Source of the DNA: Kineosporia sp. A_224
GTDB taxonomy: Bacteria; Actinomycetota; Actinomycetes; Actinomycetales; Kineosporiaceae
Length of the DNA stretch: 61,217 nt
Direction of reading: 5' to 3'
Assembly (NCBI RefSeq): GCF_002198655.1
Contig: NZ_MWLN01000206.1
Location: forward strand, 17,197 to 78,413
Part shown: piece by piece, positions 16,023 to 24,724 of the stretch
Position numbering within the stretch: the first letter of the stretch is position 1
Layout of the letters: each line of letters begins with the position of its first letter
Position numbers and translations under genes: made by a program
Notes under the pieces: model-generated
Database searches by the model: none
What the model was told of the DNA's origin: nothing
Seen by the model: the letters and a program-made list of their open reading frames with translations, nothing else

Positions 16023-16467
16023 TCCCGAGCTGCGGCGGCTCGGCGGCGACGACCGCGGTCGCACCGTCGATCCGCAGCACGGTGACCCGGGTCCCGAGCG
16101 GCAGCACGCTGCCGGGGCCCTCGGCCCGGGCGGACCAGACCTCCCCGGCGAGCTTGACCTGGCCGCCGCGGGGGTCCACCTCCGCGAGGACCTCCGCGGT
16201 CTGCCCGACGAGGGCCGCCACCCCCGTCGGGTGGTGCGCGGTGCGGTCGCTCCAGGCGACGAGCGGCGGCCGGCCGACGAAGAGCAGGCCCACCGAGACG
16301 ACGGCGAAGACGACCACCTCGACGGGCAGCGGGGCGCCGAGCGCGTCCGCGAAGGCTGCCGCCAGGGCGCCCCCGGCGAACATCAGGAGCACGAAGTTGA
16401 GGGACGCGACCTCAGCGAGGGCCGCGAGCAGCGCGATGGCCAGCCAGACCAGCCACATGTCGTCCAC
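15988..16467 (-). CDS. NfeD-family membrane protein
   Basis: A 159-residue short-form NfeD: two to three membrane helices (about 4-75) and a C-terminal OB-fold (about 80-145) containing LVGQTAEVLAEVDPRGGQVKLAGEVWSARAEG. NfeD proteins act with SPFH proteins in membrane organisation. The SPFH gene is downstream on the same strand but separated by two inserted genes. The last residues (QEPDAPAT) are encoded by copy B of the direct repeat. GTG start at 16467. Confidence 0.88.
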   Translation of the reverse strand: MDDMWLVWLAIALLAALAEVASLNFVLLMFAGGALAAAFADALGAPLPVEVVVFAVVSVGLLFVGRPPLVAWSDRTAHHPTGVAALVGQTAEVLAEVDPRGGQVKLAGEVWSARAEGPGSVLPLGTRVTVLRIDGATAVVAAEPPQLGTAAQEPDAPAT

Positions 16468-16497
16468 CCCGATCCTGCGGCCGCCGGGAGGCGACCG

Positions 16498-17289
16498 TCA
16501 CCCGTCCAGACGAAGGCGCGCGGCGTACCGGTTCCCGACCCGCTCCACATCGAGCGGGATGTCGAACGTCGCCGTCAGCGTATCCGCCGTGATGGTCTCC
16601 TCGACCGGACCTGCGGCCACCACCCGGGCCTGGCGCAGGAGCAGCGCGTGGGTGAAGCCCGGCGGGATCTCCTCGACGTGGTGCGTCACGAGCACGAGCA
16701 CGGGCGAGCGCTTGTCGCCGGCGAGCTCGGAGAGGTCGCGGACCAGGGTCTCCCGGCCGCCGAGGTCGAGCCCGGCGGCCGGCTCGTCGAGCAGGACGAT
16801 CTCCGGGTCGGTCATGAGCGAGCGGGCGAGCTGGACGCGCTTTCGCTCGCCCTCGCTCAGGGTGCCGAAGGTCCGCTCGGCGAGGTGGGCGACGCCGAAC
16901 GCGGCGAGCAGGTCCTCGGACCGGCGGTGGTCCTGGGTGTCGTACTGCTCGCGCCAGCGGCCCGCGATCGCGTACGCCGCGGTGAGGACGACGTCCCCGA
17001 CCTTCTCGTTCGCGGGCAGGCTCTCGGCGAACGCGGCGCTCGACAGCCCGATCCGGGGCCGCAGCTCGAAGACGTCGACCTTGCCGAGCTGCTCGCCGAG
17101 GATCGACGCCGAGCCCTTCGTCGGGTGCATCCGCGCACCGGCGATCTGCATGAGCGTCGTCTTGCCCGCCCCGTTGGGGCCGAGCACCACCCACCGCTCG
17201 CCCTCGCGCACCGTCCACGTGACGTCGTCGAGAAGGGTCGCGCCGTCGCGCACCACGCTGACGCCGATCAGGTCCAGGACCTCCCGCAT
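16498..17289 (-). CDS. ABC-type ATP-binding protein
   Basis: A 263-residue ATPase with Walker A GPNGAGKTT (about residues 38-46), signature LSEGERKR, Walker B IVLLDEP and the H-loop His in LVTHHVEEI. All motifs are intact. No membrane permease is nearby, and the closest membrane genes are nfeD and SPFH, 30 nt downstream onward, so it may serve a distant permease or act alone. The ATG follows a TAGGGT -10 box (17298-17303) by 8 nt. It is divergent from the next gene. Confidence 0.88.
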   Translation of the reverse strand: MREVLDLIGVSVVRDGATLLDDVTWTVREGERWVVLGPNGAGKTTLMQIAGARMHPTKGSASILGEQLGKVDVFELRPRIGLSSAAFAESLPANEKVGDVVLTAAYAIAGRWREQYDTQDHRRSEDLLAAFGVAHLAERTFGTLSEGERKRVQLARSLMTDPEIVLLDEPAAGLDLGGRETLVRDLSELAGDKRSPVLVLVTHHVEEIPPGFTHALLLRQARVVAAGPVEETITADTLTATFDIPLDVERVGNRYAARLRLDG

Positions 17290-17343
17290 GGGGCGAAACC
17301 CTAGGGCACGCGGCGCGGGCGCCCGGCACCTACCCTGGCTCTC

Positions 17344-18168
17344 GTGCTCGACGTCCCCCGTTCCGCCCGGCTCGCCGCCTGGGGCAGCGCCGTGCTCGCA
17401 GGCCTGACGGACCGCGACCGGGCGGTCCGCGCGGTCGTCCGCAGTGACGAACCGCACGCTGTCGAGGACCCGGACGCGCACGCCGTACCGCCGGCCGCGG
17501 CGTTCGCCGGCGCGCCGCTGCGGCTGGCCGACCTGCTCGACGGGCTGCAGGCGCACGGCGTCGCCGGGCTGCGCGCGGTGCTGCCGGCACCGGGTGACGT
17601 CCTCGGCCTGCCGGGCCCGCCGCCGCTCAACACGCTGGCCCTCGACGCCGGGGAGGCGGTCCTCACGGCGGCCCCCGACCCGGGGCCGGGGGCGGTGCCG
17701 CCGAGCCTCGCGCTGCTGCCCGTCGTCGAGGAGTTCGGCTCGGCCTGGGAGCCCGGGGCGCTCGTCACGTGGCGGGTGCTGACGGCCGGTCCCCGCCGGG
17801 TCGACGCCACGGGCAGCCTCGGCGAGGCCGAGCGGGCGCTCAAGGAGGCGCTCCGGGAGGCGACCGAGGAGCTCGCCCGGCTCGACGTCGCCCGCTGGCG
17901 GGACGACGCGGCCGAGGCGATCGCGGCCGTCCGGGACGGTGTGCTCGTCCACGACGCGCTGCCGCCGTCCGCGCCCGCGCGCTCGGTGCGGGTGCTCGGG
18001 ACCGCGGCGCGCCTGCGCGCGATCGTCGAGCTCGCCGTCGCCGACGACGGGGCGGCGGTCACGGGCTACGAGGCGACCCGGCGGGCGCAGGCGCTGCGGG
18101 GGCTGGACGGCGTCGCGCGGCACGCGATCGTCGCCGCCGTCAACGCAGTCCTCGAGCCCCGCACCTGA
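17344..18168 (+). CDS. Conserved hypothetical protein
   Basis: A 274-residue soluble protein without signal peptide or membrane segment. Two halves are visible: an Ala/Pro/Leu-rich N-terminal half with APLRLADLLDGLQAHGVAGLR, and a C-terminal helical half with RLRAIVELAVADDGAAVTGYEATRRAQALRGLD. I do not recognise a catalytic motif. The style resembles conserved actinobacterial proteins of unknown function. A TACCCT -10 box (17331-17336) lies 7 nt before the GTG start, fitting a leaderless mRNA. Confidence 0.8.
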   Translation: MLDVPRSARLAAWGSAVLAGLTDRDRAVRAVVRSDEPHAVEDPDAHAVPPAAAFAGAPLRLADLLDGLQAHGVAGLRAVLPAPGDVLGLPGPPPLNTLALDAGEAVLTAAPDPGPGAVPPSLALLPVVEEFGSAWEPGALVTWRVLTAGPRRVDATGSLGEAERALKEALREATEELARLDVARWRDDAAEAIAAVRDGVLVHDALPPSAPARSVRVLGTAARLRAIVELAVADDGAAVTGYEATRRAQALRGLDGVARHAIVAAVNAVLEPRT

Positions 18169-18207
18169 CCGGCCGCCTGACCGTCGCACAGGCCGCCGGG
18201 GCGCCGC

Positions 18208-18903
18208 TCAGCGGTCGAGGACCGCCCAGACGAGCTTGCCCTCGGGGTGCCGGGGCAGGACGCCCCAGCGGCTGCACAGGGCATCCACGAGGACGAGCCC
18301 GTGCCCGCGCTCGTCGCCCTCGGCGGGCGTCCGGCGCACGAGCGGGTCGCGGCTGCGGTCCCCGACGGTGACCTCGAGCCGGTCCGGCCGCCGGGTCACC
18401 CCGATGTCGACCTCGGTCCCGGCGTGCACGACGGCGTTCGTCACGAGCTCGTCGAGGACGAGCGCGGCGACGGCGACCTCGTCGAGCCGGCCCCAGCCCT
18501 GCAGGACCGCCGTGAGCCAGCGGCGCGCGACCCCGGGGGCGTGCAGGGTGGGCTGCAGCCGGATCGAGGACCGGTCGGTGGCCGGCAGCCGCCGCGGCGC
18601 GGGCGCCTGCGCGAGATCGGTCACGACGGTGAGCCCGGACCCGCCGTCCGCCTGGATCCGCGCCCGGACCGGGTCGTCGACGAGCACCACGAAGGGGCAG
18701 TCGGGCCAGCGTCGCAGGGTCTGCGCGATCTCGGGGAGCACGGCGAGGGCGGCGGCGTCCCGGACCCCGCCGCGCAGGTCGCAGACGACCATGGGCGGCT
18801 CGTCCGCCGCGGCCCGGAGCAGCTCCAGCCGGAGCCTGGGCACCATGTCGTCGCGCAGCTCCTCGTGCGGACGCACGACGACGACGCCGCCCCGTTCTGC
18901 CAT
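18208..18903 (-). CDS. STAS-HATPase fusion, anti-sigma regulatory type
   Basis: A 231-residue protein. Residues about 10-100 look like a STAS/anti-sigma antagonist-type domain (MVVCDLRGGVRDAAALAVLPEI). Residues about 125-231 form an RsbW-type GHKL ATPase with the N-box LDELVTNAVVHAG, a G1-like DRSRDPLVRR and the G2 loop GHGLVLVDALC. RsbW-like kinases phosphorylate antagonists to control a sigma factor; STAS domains are usually the substrate. Having both in one chain is unusual. No sigma-factor gene is adjacent. Confidence 0.82.
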   Translation of the reverse strand: MAERGGVVVVRPHEELRDDMVPRLRLELLRAAADEPPMVVCDLRGGVRDAAALAVLPEIAQTLRRWPDCPFVVLVDDPVRARIQADGGSGLTVVTDLAQAPAPRRLPATDRSSIRLQPTLHAPGVARRWLTAVLQGWGRLDEVAVAALVLDELVTNAVVHAGTEVDIGVTRRPDRLEVTVGDRSRDPLVRRTPAEGDERGHGLVLVDALCSRWGVLPRHPEGKLVWAVLDR

Positions 18904-19023
18904 CGCCTGTCGGACCTCCCGCCGTACCGAGCAGCCTCAACCCTGCGGCAGGGCGCCCGGCCTGTCCAGCGCAGGTGCGGGCCGCCTGCCTCCCCCGTCC
19001 GGATGATTCCGCATGATCGATGC

Positions 19024-19368
19024 ATGACTGCACGCGATACGGGGAACCCTTGCAGTGTGCCGACGATCGACGACGATGCGCGAGGCGTGCTCGACCGGCT
19101 GCTCCTGCTGGCCCTCGAGGACGCCGCGGACCGGACGTACCGGCTGCATGCCGGTGCCCCGGCGCCGTTCGTCAGCGAGGTGCTCTGCGCGGAGCTGGAG
19201 GTCGACGGCTTCCTCGACCGCGGCGGGAGCCCCCGGCTGTCCGAGGGGCTGCGGGCCGCCGTGGCCCGAGCGGCCGCCGAGATCTCGGCGGGGCGGCGTC
19301 CGGGCGGCGTGCTGCCGCAGGGCCGGGACGCCGCCGACGCCGAACCTCAGCGCAGCACCGAGCGGTAG
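19024..19368 (+). CDS. Small hypothetical protein
   Basis: A 114-residue acidic, helical protein with [26 protein letters not shown] near the start and a repeat-like [11 protein letters not shown] segment. No known domain was recognised. It has no clear ribosome-binding site, and GTG 19057 is an alternative start. The last 22 nt overlap the 3' end of glgM on the other strand. Coding-like third-position bias supports it, but the start is uncertain. Confidence 0.55.
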   Translation: MTARDTGNPCSVPTIDDDARGVLDRLLLLALEDAADRTYRLHAGAPAPFVSEVLCAELEVDGFLDRGGSPRLSEGLRAAVARAAAEISAGRRPGGVLPQGRDAADAEPQRSTER

Positions 19369-20531
19369 ACCTCCACGGTCCGGTCGGCGATGGCGTCCCA
19401 GGAGAAGTGCTGCTCGGCGCGCAGCCGGCCGGCCCGGCCCATCTCCCGCGCCCGGGCCGGGTCGCCCGTCACCTCGGTGAGCGTGGCGGCCAGGTCGGCG
19501 ACGAACTTCTCCGGGTCGGTCGGGGTGCCCGTGCCGTCCTGCACCTGCTCGATCGGCACCAGCCGGCCGGTGACCCCGTCCTCGACGACCTCCGGGATGC
19601 CGCCGGTCGCCGTCCCGACGACCGCGGCCTCGCAGGCCATCGCCTCGAGGTTGACGATGCCCAGCGGCTCGTACACCGACGGGCAGACGAACGTCGTCGC
19701 CGCGGAGAGCACCTGGCAGAGCTCGGCCCGGGGCAGCATCCGCTCGATCCAGACGACGCCGGTGCGCTCCTTCGACAGCTCGGCGACCAGCCCGCTGACC
19801 TCGGCCATGATCTCCGGGGTGTCCGGGGCCCCGGCGCACAGCACGAGCTGCACCTCCGGCGGCAGCAGCCGGGCGGCGCGCAGCAGGTAGGGCAGCCCCT
19901 TCTGCCGGGTGATCCGGCCGACGAAGACGATGCTCGGCCGGTCCGGGTCGATGCCGAGCGCGCGGACGGCGTCCGGGTTCTCGTCCCGCACCCAGCCGTC
20001 GAGCTCGATGCCGTTGTGGACGACGACGACCTTGTCCGGGTCGACCTCCGGGTAGCTGCGCAGGATGTCCTCGCGCATGCCGGCGCTCACGGCGATGACC
20101 GCCGCGGCGCCCAGGTACGCCGTCCGCTCGGCCCAGGACGACAGCGCGTAGCCGCCGCCGAGTTGCTCGGCCTTCCAGGGCCGCAGCGGCTCGAGGCTGT
20201 GCGCGGAGAGCACGTGCGGGACGCCGTGGAGCAGGCCCGCGAGGTGCCCGGCGAGGTTGGCGTACCAGGTGTGGGAGTGGACGACGTCCGCCCCGCCGCA
20301 GTCGGCGGCGATGGTGAGGTCGACCCCGAAGGTCCGCAGCGCCGGGTTGGCGCCGGCCAGGTCGGGCAGGTCCGGGTACCCCGTGACACCCTCCTCGACG
20401 ACCGTCTCGCCGAAGGCCCGGACCCGGACGTCGACGCGGCCCCTGAGCACGGCGGCGAGGTTCTCCACGTGGACGCCGGCGCCGCCGTAGACGTTCGGCG
20501 GGTACTCACGGGTCAGCAGGTCGATGCGCAC
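19347..20531 (-). CDS. glgM: GT4-type glycogen/maltose-1-phosphate synthase
   Basis: A 394-residue GT-B glycosyltransferase of the actinobacterial GlgA/GlgM group. The N-terminus [18 protein letters not shown], the mid segment [19 protein letters not shown] and the nucleotide-sugar motif [14 protein letters not shown] (E-x7-E) are characteristic. Mycobacterial Rv1212c of this type makes maltose-1-phosphate from ADP-glucose and glucose-1-phosphate. It is divergent from glgC, as in mycobacteria. The GTG start lies 7 nt after a TACGGT -10 box (20539-20544). Whether it acts as GlgM or as glycogen synthase cannot be decided by sequence alone. Confidence 0.9.
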   Translation of the reverse strand: MRIDLLTREYPPNVYGGAGVHVENLAAVLRGRVDVRVRAFGETVVEEGVTGYPDLPDLAGANPALRTFGVDLTIAADCGGADVVHSHTWYANLAGHLAGLLHGVPHVLSAHSLEPLRPWKAEQLGGGYALSSWAERTAYLGAAAVIAVSAGMREDILRSYPEVDPDKVVVVHNGIELDGWVRDENPDAVRALGIDPDRPSIVFVGRITRQKGLPYLLRAARLLPPEVQLVLCAGAPDTPEIMAEVSGLVAELSKERTGVVWIERMLPRAELCQVLSAATTFVCPSVYEPLGIVNLEAMACEAAVVGTATGGIPEVVEDGVTGRLVPIEQVQDGTGTPTDPEKFVADLAATLTEVTGDPARAREMGRAGRLRAEQHFSWDAIADRTVEVYRSVLR

Positions 20532-20579
20532 GCATGTCACCGTAGTGCGACACCCCACGGACGCCATAGGGTCAGCGAC
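20532..20579. promoter_or_regulatory. Divergent leaderless promoters of glgM and glgC
   Basis: Only 48 bp separate the two start codons. TACGGT (minus strand, 20544-20539) and TAGGGT (20567-20572) each lie exactly 7 nt before their start codon. Expected -35 regions would overlap the opposite promoter, so the two genes may compete for polymerase or share one regulator. Confidence 0.5.
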
Positions 20580-21845
20580 ATGGCGACTGGGAGTCGGGGT
20601 ACCAAGAAGGCGGTCAGGGTCCTGGCGATCGTCCTCGCCGGCGGCGAGGGCAAGCGGCTCATGCCGCTCACGGCGGACCGGGCCAAACCCGCCGTGCCCT
20701 TCGGCGGGGTCTACCGGCTGGTCGACTTCGCCCTGAGCAACCTGGTCAACGCGCGGTACCTGCGCATCGTCGTCCTCACGCAGTACAAGTCGCACAGCCT
20801 GGACCGGCACATCTCCCAGGGCTGGCGGATGTCGACGCTCATGGGCAACTACATCGCCCCGGTCCCGGCCCAGCAGCGGGTGGGCAAGCGCTGGTACCTC
20901 GGCAGCGCCGACGCGATCTACCAGAGCCTCAACCTGCTGCGGGACGAGAAGCCGGACATCGTCGTCGTCGTCGGTGCCGACCACGTGTACCGGATGGACT
21001 TCGGGCAGATGGTCCAGGCCCACATCGAGAGCGGCGCGCCCTGCACCGTCGCGGCGATCCGGCAGCCGATCAGCCTCGCCGACCAGTTCGGCGTCATCAA
21101 GTCCCACCCGGAGAACCCGCGGATGATCGAGGCGTTCCTCGAGAAGCCGAAGAACCCCGAGGGCCTCGCGGACGCGCCCGACCAGGTGCTCGCCTCGATG
21201 GGCAACTACGTCTTCGACGCGGACGCCCTCGTCGAGGCCGTGACCCGGGACGCCGACCTGGAGACGTCCAAGCACGACATGGGCGGCGACATCGTCCCCG
21301 ACTTCGTGTCGCGCGGCGAGGCCGCGGTCTACGACTTCATCGAGAACGACGTCCCGGGCTCCGACGAGCGCGACCGCGACTACTGGCGCGACGTCGGGAC
21401 GCTCGACGCCTACTTCGAGGCCCAGATGGACCTCATCTCGGTGCACCCGGTCTTCAACCTCTACAACTACGAGTGGCCGATCTACACCCACCTCGGGGCC
21501 TGGCCGCCGGCGAAGTTCGTCCACGGCTGGCACGGCCGGATCGGGCACGCGGTCAACTCGATCGTCTCCCCCGGCTGCGTCGTCTCCGGCGCCCTCGTGG
21601 AGAACTCGGTGCTCTCGCCGAACGTCGGGGTGCACTCGTGGGCGACGGTGAGCGACAGCGTCCTCATGGACGACGTGGAGATCGGCCGGCACGCGGTCGT
21701 CCGGCGGGCGATCCTCGACAAGGGCGTCGTCGTCCCCGAGGGTGCCCGGATCGGGATGGACCCCGACGAGGACCTCGAGCGCGGCTTCACCGTCACCGAG
21801 TCCGGGATCACCGTCGTCGGCAAGGGTCAGAAGGTCCCCGTCTGA
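20580..21845 (+). CDS. glgC: Glucose-1-phosphate adenylyltransferase
   Basis: A 421-residue ADP-glucose pyrophosphorylase that makes the glucosyl donor for the glycogen/maltose-1-phosphate pathway. The nucleotidyltransferase half shows [45 protein letters not shown] and [10 protein letters not shown]; the C-terminal half is a left-handed beta-helix ([19 protein letters not shown]). Length and motifs match active enzymes. It is divergent from glgM, and its TGA overlaps the next ATG by one base (TGATG), so translation is coupled. Confidence 0.95.
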   Translation: MATGSRGTKKAVRVLAIVLAGGEGKRLMPLTADRAKPAVPFGGVYRLVDFALSNLVNARYLRIVVLTQYKSHSLDRHISQGWRMSTLMGNYIAPVPAQQRVGKRWYLGSADAIYQSLNLLRDEKPDIVVVVGADHVYRMDFGQMVQAHIESGAPCTVAAIRQPISLADQFGVIKSHPENPRMIEAFLEKPKNPEGLADAPDQVLASMGNYVFDADALVEAVTRDADLETSKHDMGGDIVPDFVSRGEAAVYDFIENDVPGSDERDRDYWRDVGTLDAYFEAQMDLISVHPVFNLYNYEWPIYTHLGAWPPAKFVHGWHGRIGHAVNSIVSPGCVVSGALVENSVLSPNVGVHSWATVSDSVLMDDVEIGRHAVVRRAILDKGVVVPEGARIGMDPDEDLERGFTVTESGITVVGKGQKVPV

Positions 21846-22645
21846 TGGCACGTCCGGTCCGGGTCGGCGTGCAGCTGCAGCCGCAGCACGCCGACTACGC
21901 CGAGATCCGCCGCGCCGTCGCCGAGGCCGAGGAGGCCGGGGTCGACGTCGTCTTCAACTGGGACCACTTCTTCCCGCTGTACGGCGAGGCGGACGGCAAG
22001 CACTTCGAGTGCTGGACGATGCTCGGCGCGTGGGCGGAGGCGACGTCCCGGGTCGAGATCGGTGCGCTCGTCACCTCGGTCGGGTACCGCAACCCCGAGC
22101 TGCTCGCCGACATGGCCCGGACCGTCGACCACATCAGCGACGGCCGGCTGCTCCTCGGCATCGGGGCCGGCTGGTTCGAGCGTGACTACGCCGAGTACGG
22201 GTACCCGTTCGGCACCCCGGGCTCACGGCTGGGCGACCTCGAGGAGGCGCTGCCCCGGATCGAGCGCCGGTGGGAAGCCCTCAACCCGGCCCCGACCCGG
22301 AAGATCCCGGTGCTCGTCGGCGGCGGCGGCGAGAAGAAGACGCTGCGCTACACCGCCCGCCACGCCGACATCTGGCACGGCTTCGGCGACCCGGACACGC
22401 TCGCCCGCAAGCACACCGTCCTCGACGAGTGGTGCGTCACCGAGGGCCGTGACCCCGACGAGATCGAGCGCTCGGCGTCCGCGGCGGACAAGGGCCCCGA
22501 CGAGATCGGCGAGGCGCTCCTGCGCGTCGGCACACGGCTGGTCACCCTCGGCCTCACCGGGCCGAGGTACGACCTCGGGCTGACCCGGGACTGGGTCGCG
22601 TGGCGCGACGACGTGAACCGGCAGCAGGCCGCGGCCGGGGTCTGA
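21845..22645 (+). CDS. LLM-class F420-type oxidoreductase
   Basis: A 266-residue TIM-barrel protein of the luciferase-like monooxygenase family. RVGVQLQPQHADYAEIRRAV, the NWDHFFP strand, ALVTSVGYRNPELLADMARTVDHISDGR, and LLLGIGAGWFERDYAEYG are typical of the actinobacterial F420-dependent branch. The substrate is unknown. It overlaps glgC by one base, so the two are co-expressed, although a role in glycogen metabolism is not known for this family. Confidence 0.85.
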   Translation: MARPVRVGVQLQPQHADYAEIRRAVAEAEEAGVDVVFNWDHFFPLYGEADGKHFECWTMLGAWAEATSRVEIGALVTSVGYRNPELLADMARTVDHISDGRLLLGIGAGWFERDYAEYGYPFGTPGSRLGDLEEALPRIERRWEALNPAPTRKIPVLVGGGGEKKTLRYTARHADIWHGFGDPDTLARKHTVLDEWCVTEGRDPDEIERSASAADKGPDEIGEALLRVGTRLVTLGLTGPRYDLGLTRDWVAWRDDVNRQQAAAGV

Positions 22646-22680
22646 CCGACCGTCCGGCACACCGCCGATAGCCTTCCGGG

Positions 22681-23943
22681 GTGACCGCCGCACCGACCGA
22701 CCTGCCCGTCCCCGCGCTCCCGGCGCAGCCCGCGCACGACGCCCGCACCGTCCTCGTGACGGTCACCGGGCCCGACCGGCCCGGTGTGACGTGGGAGGTC
22801 TTCGAGGCCGTCGCGGTGCCCGGGATCGAGGTGCTGGACGTCGAGCAGGTCGTCGTCCGGGGCAACCTCACCCTCGCGGTGCTGCTCACCGCCGGTCCGG
22901 ACGAGGGCGCCGTGATGGCCGCGGTGCACGCCGCGGGCGCGCGGCTCGGGATGACCGTCTCGTGCGTCGCCGGCAGCGGCGACAACGCGCCCCGCAAGGC
23001 CGGACGGCTGCACGTGACCGTCCTCGGGGCCCCGCTGCTGCCGAGCGCGGTCGCCTCCATCGCGGGCCGGCTCGCCGGGCGCGGCGCGAACATCGACCGG
23101 ATCCGGCGTCTGTCCCGCTGGCCGGTGACGACCCTCGAGTTCGACGTCTCGGGCGACGACGTCCTCGTGCTGCGCCGCGAGCTCGCCGCGGAGGCGGTCT
23201 CGCACCGGGTCGACATCGCCGTCTCCCCCGCGGGCCTGGCCCGCCGCGGGCGCCGCCTCGTCGTCATGGACGTCGACTCGACGCTCATCCAGGACGAGGT
23301 CATCGAGCTGCTCGCCGAGCACGCCGGCCGCGGGGCCGAGGTCGCGGCCGTCACCGAGCGGGCCATGCGCGGCGAGCTGGACTTCGCGGCGAGCCTGCAC
23401 GAGCGGGTCGCCTGCCTCGCCGGGCTCCCGGAGTCCGTGCTCGCCGAGGTGCGGGCCGCCGTCCGGCTCACGCCCGGCGCCCGGACGCTGTGCCGGACGT
23501 TGCGCCGCCTCGGCTTCACCCTCGCCGTGGTGTCCGGCGGCTTCATCGAGGTCGTCGGCCCGCTCGCCGAGGAGCTCGGCATCCAGCACGCCCGCGCGAA
23601 CCGCCTCGAGGTCGTCGACGGGGTCCTCACCGGCCGCGTCGTCGGCGAGGTCGTCGACCGGGCCGGCAAGGCCGCGGCGCTGCGTGCGTTCGCCGAGGCA
23701 GAGGGCCTGCCGCTCGAGCGGACCGTCGCGATCGGGGACGGCGCCAACGACCTCGACATGCTCGCCGCCGCCGGCCTCGGCGTCGCCTTCAACGCCAAGC
23801 CCGTCGTGCGCGCCCAGGCCGACACCGCAGTCAACGTCCCGTACCTTGACGCCGTGCTCTACCTGCTCGGGATCCCGCGGGCGGACGTCGAGGACGCGGA
23901 CGACGCCGACGGGACGACGGCCGGCGACCCCGGTGGTGCGTGA
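22681..23943 (+). CDS. serB: Phosphoserine phosphatase with tandem ACT domains
   Basis: A 420-residue SerB, the last step of serine synthesis. Two ACT domains (about 22-95 and 108-180) precede an HAD phosphatase (about 193-405) with MDVDSTLIQDEV (nucleophile Asp), VSGGF, the Lys in RAGKAAAL and GDGANDLDM. The two-ACT form is usual in actinobacteria and suggests allosteric control by amino acids. GTG 22681 lies 6 nt after a TAGCCT -10 box (22669-22674). The stop overlaps the NUDIX start. Confidence 0.95.
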   Translation: MTAAPTDLPVPALPAQPAHDARTVLVTVTGPDRPGVTWEVFEAVAVPGIEVLDVEQVVVRGNLTLAVLLTAGPDEGAVMAAVHAAGARLGMTVSCVAGSGDNAPRKAGRLHVTVLGAPLLPSAVASIAGRLAGRGANIDRIRRLSRWPVTTLEFDVSGDDVLVLRRELAAEAVSHRVDIAVSPAGLARRGRRLVVMDVDSTLIQDEVIELLAEHAGRGAEVAAVTERAMRGELDFAASLHERVACLAGLPESVLAEVRAAVRLTPGARTLCRTLRRLGFTLAVVSGGFIEVVGPLAEELGIQHARANRLEVVDGVLTGRVVGEVVDRAGKAAALRAFAEAEGLPLERTVAIGDGANDLDMLAAAGLGVAFNAKPVVRAQADTAVNVPYLDAVLYLLGIPRADVEDADDADGTTAGDPGGA

Positions 23944-24490
23944 GCCGGTCACCGACGCGGTCTGGGCCGCGCGGCTGCCGGACGTCTTCGCACCGCGTGA
24001 CGTCGGGTACGCGGCGGCCCGGGTCGTGGCGACCACCTCGCAGGTCCGCGAGAGTCTCGTCTCGCGGCTGCACCTCGTGGCGGTGACCGCCGCGGGCGGG
24101 GTGCTCGTCTGCCGCACCGACGAGGGCGGGATGTTCCTCCCCGGCGGCACGAAAGAACCGGGCGAGACGCTCGACGCCCTCGCCCACCGGGAGCTCGCCG
24201 AGGAGGCCGGGGCACAGCTGCGGTCCCCGCTGCGTCGCTTCGCCGGGTACGAGGCGACGAGCAGCCTCCCGCAGCCGTACCGGCCGCACCAGCCGCACCC
24301 GGTCGCCCACTGGGTCTACGCCGTGGCGAAGGCGCGGGTCGTCGGCCCGCCGACCTGCCCGCCGGACGCCGAGCAGGTGGTGGAGGTCCTCGCCCTCGAC
24401 CCGGCCGAGGCCGTCAGCCGGCTCGCGGGCCCGGACCCGCTGCACGCGGGCATGCTGCGGCTCGCGCTGGCGATGGGGCTGGTCGGCTGA
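23936..24490 (+). CDS. NUDIX hydrolase
   Basis: A 184-residue NUDIX-fold protein. The full NUDIX box is present around residues 70-92: G-x5-E-x7-R-E-x2-E-E-x-G, from GGTKEPGE to RELAEEAG. It would hydrolyse a nucleoside-diphosphate-linked compound; the substrate is not predictable. GTG 23936 overlaps the serB stop by 8 nt; GTG 23933 is equally possible. A stable hairpin follows the stop. Confidence 0.87.
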   Translation: MREPVTDAVWAARLPDVFAPRDVGYAAARVVATTSQVRESLVSRLHLVAVTAAGGVLVCRTDEGGMFLPGGTKEPGETLDALAHRELAEEAGAQLRSPLRRFAGYEATSSLPQPYRPHQPHPVAHWVYAVAKARVVGPPTCPPDAEQVVEVLALDPAEAVSRLAGPDPLHAGMLRLALAMGLVG

Positions 24491-24499
24491 CGGCGCCCG

Positions 24500-24519
24500 C
24501 GCCGGCAGGGCTGCCGGCG
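24500..24519 (+). terminator. 8-bp hairpin after the NUDIX gene
   Basis: CGCCGGCA (24500-24507) and TGCCGGCG (24512-24519) pair perfectly around a GGGC loop, 10 nt past the stop codon. There is no T-tract, as is common for GC-rich actinobacterial terminators. Confidence 0.5.
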
Positions 24520-24541
24520 ACCGGCGACCGGCGACTGGCGA
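24514..24541. repeat. Four tandem heptamers (CCGGCGA)
   Basis: Three exact CCGGCGA units are followed by CTGGCGA. The array overlaps the right arm of the hairpin and lies just before the second palindromic repeat. No function is evident. Confidence 0.7.
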
Positions 24542-24577
24542 CAACCTCTGGCGGGGTACGCACTGCACCGGGGGTGC

Positions 24578-24667
24578 GTCCTCTGGTGTCGAACGCACGT
24601 CACGCCGTCCTGTGGCGGGTTCTCCACGCCAAAACGTGATCTTGCGGTGCTCTTCGCACCAGAGGAC
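24578..24667. repeat. Palindromic intergenic repeat, copy 2
   Basis: The same 11-bp arms as the element at 7192-7252 (24578-24588 and 24657-24667). The 38 nt before and including the right arm align without gaps to copy 1, and the left 18 nt (starting GTGCGTCC at 24574) are identical. The inside differs and has its own pairing arms (TGGCG with CGCCA). It lies in a 234-nt gap that also holds the hairpin and heptamer array. Confidence 0.75.
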
Positions 24668-24724
24668 GGGCCCCCTCGCGGCCAGGGGCGCACCTGTCGG
24701 AGGTCACGCCTACGCTTGCCGGAC

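Noticed and set aside
7192-24667. CRISPR or composite transposon explanation for the two palindromic repeats
   Set aside because: There are only two copies 17 kb apart, no spacers, no cas genes and no transposase, and the genes between them are ordinary housekeeping genes.
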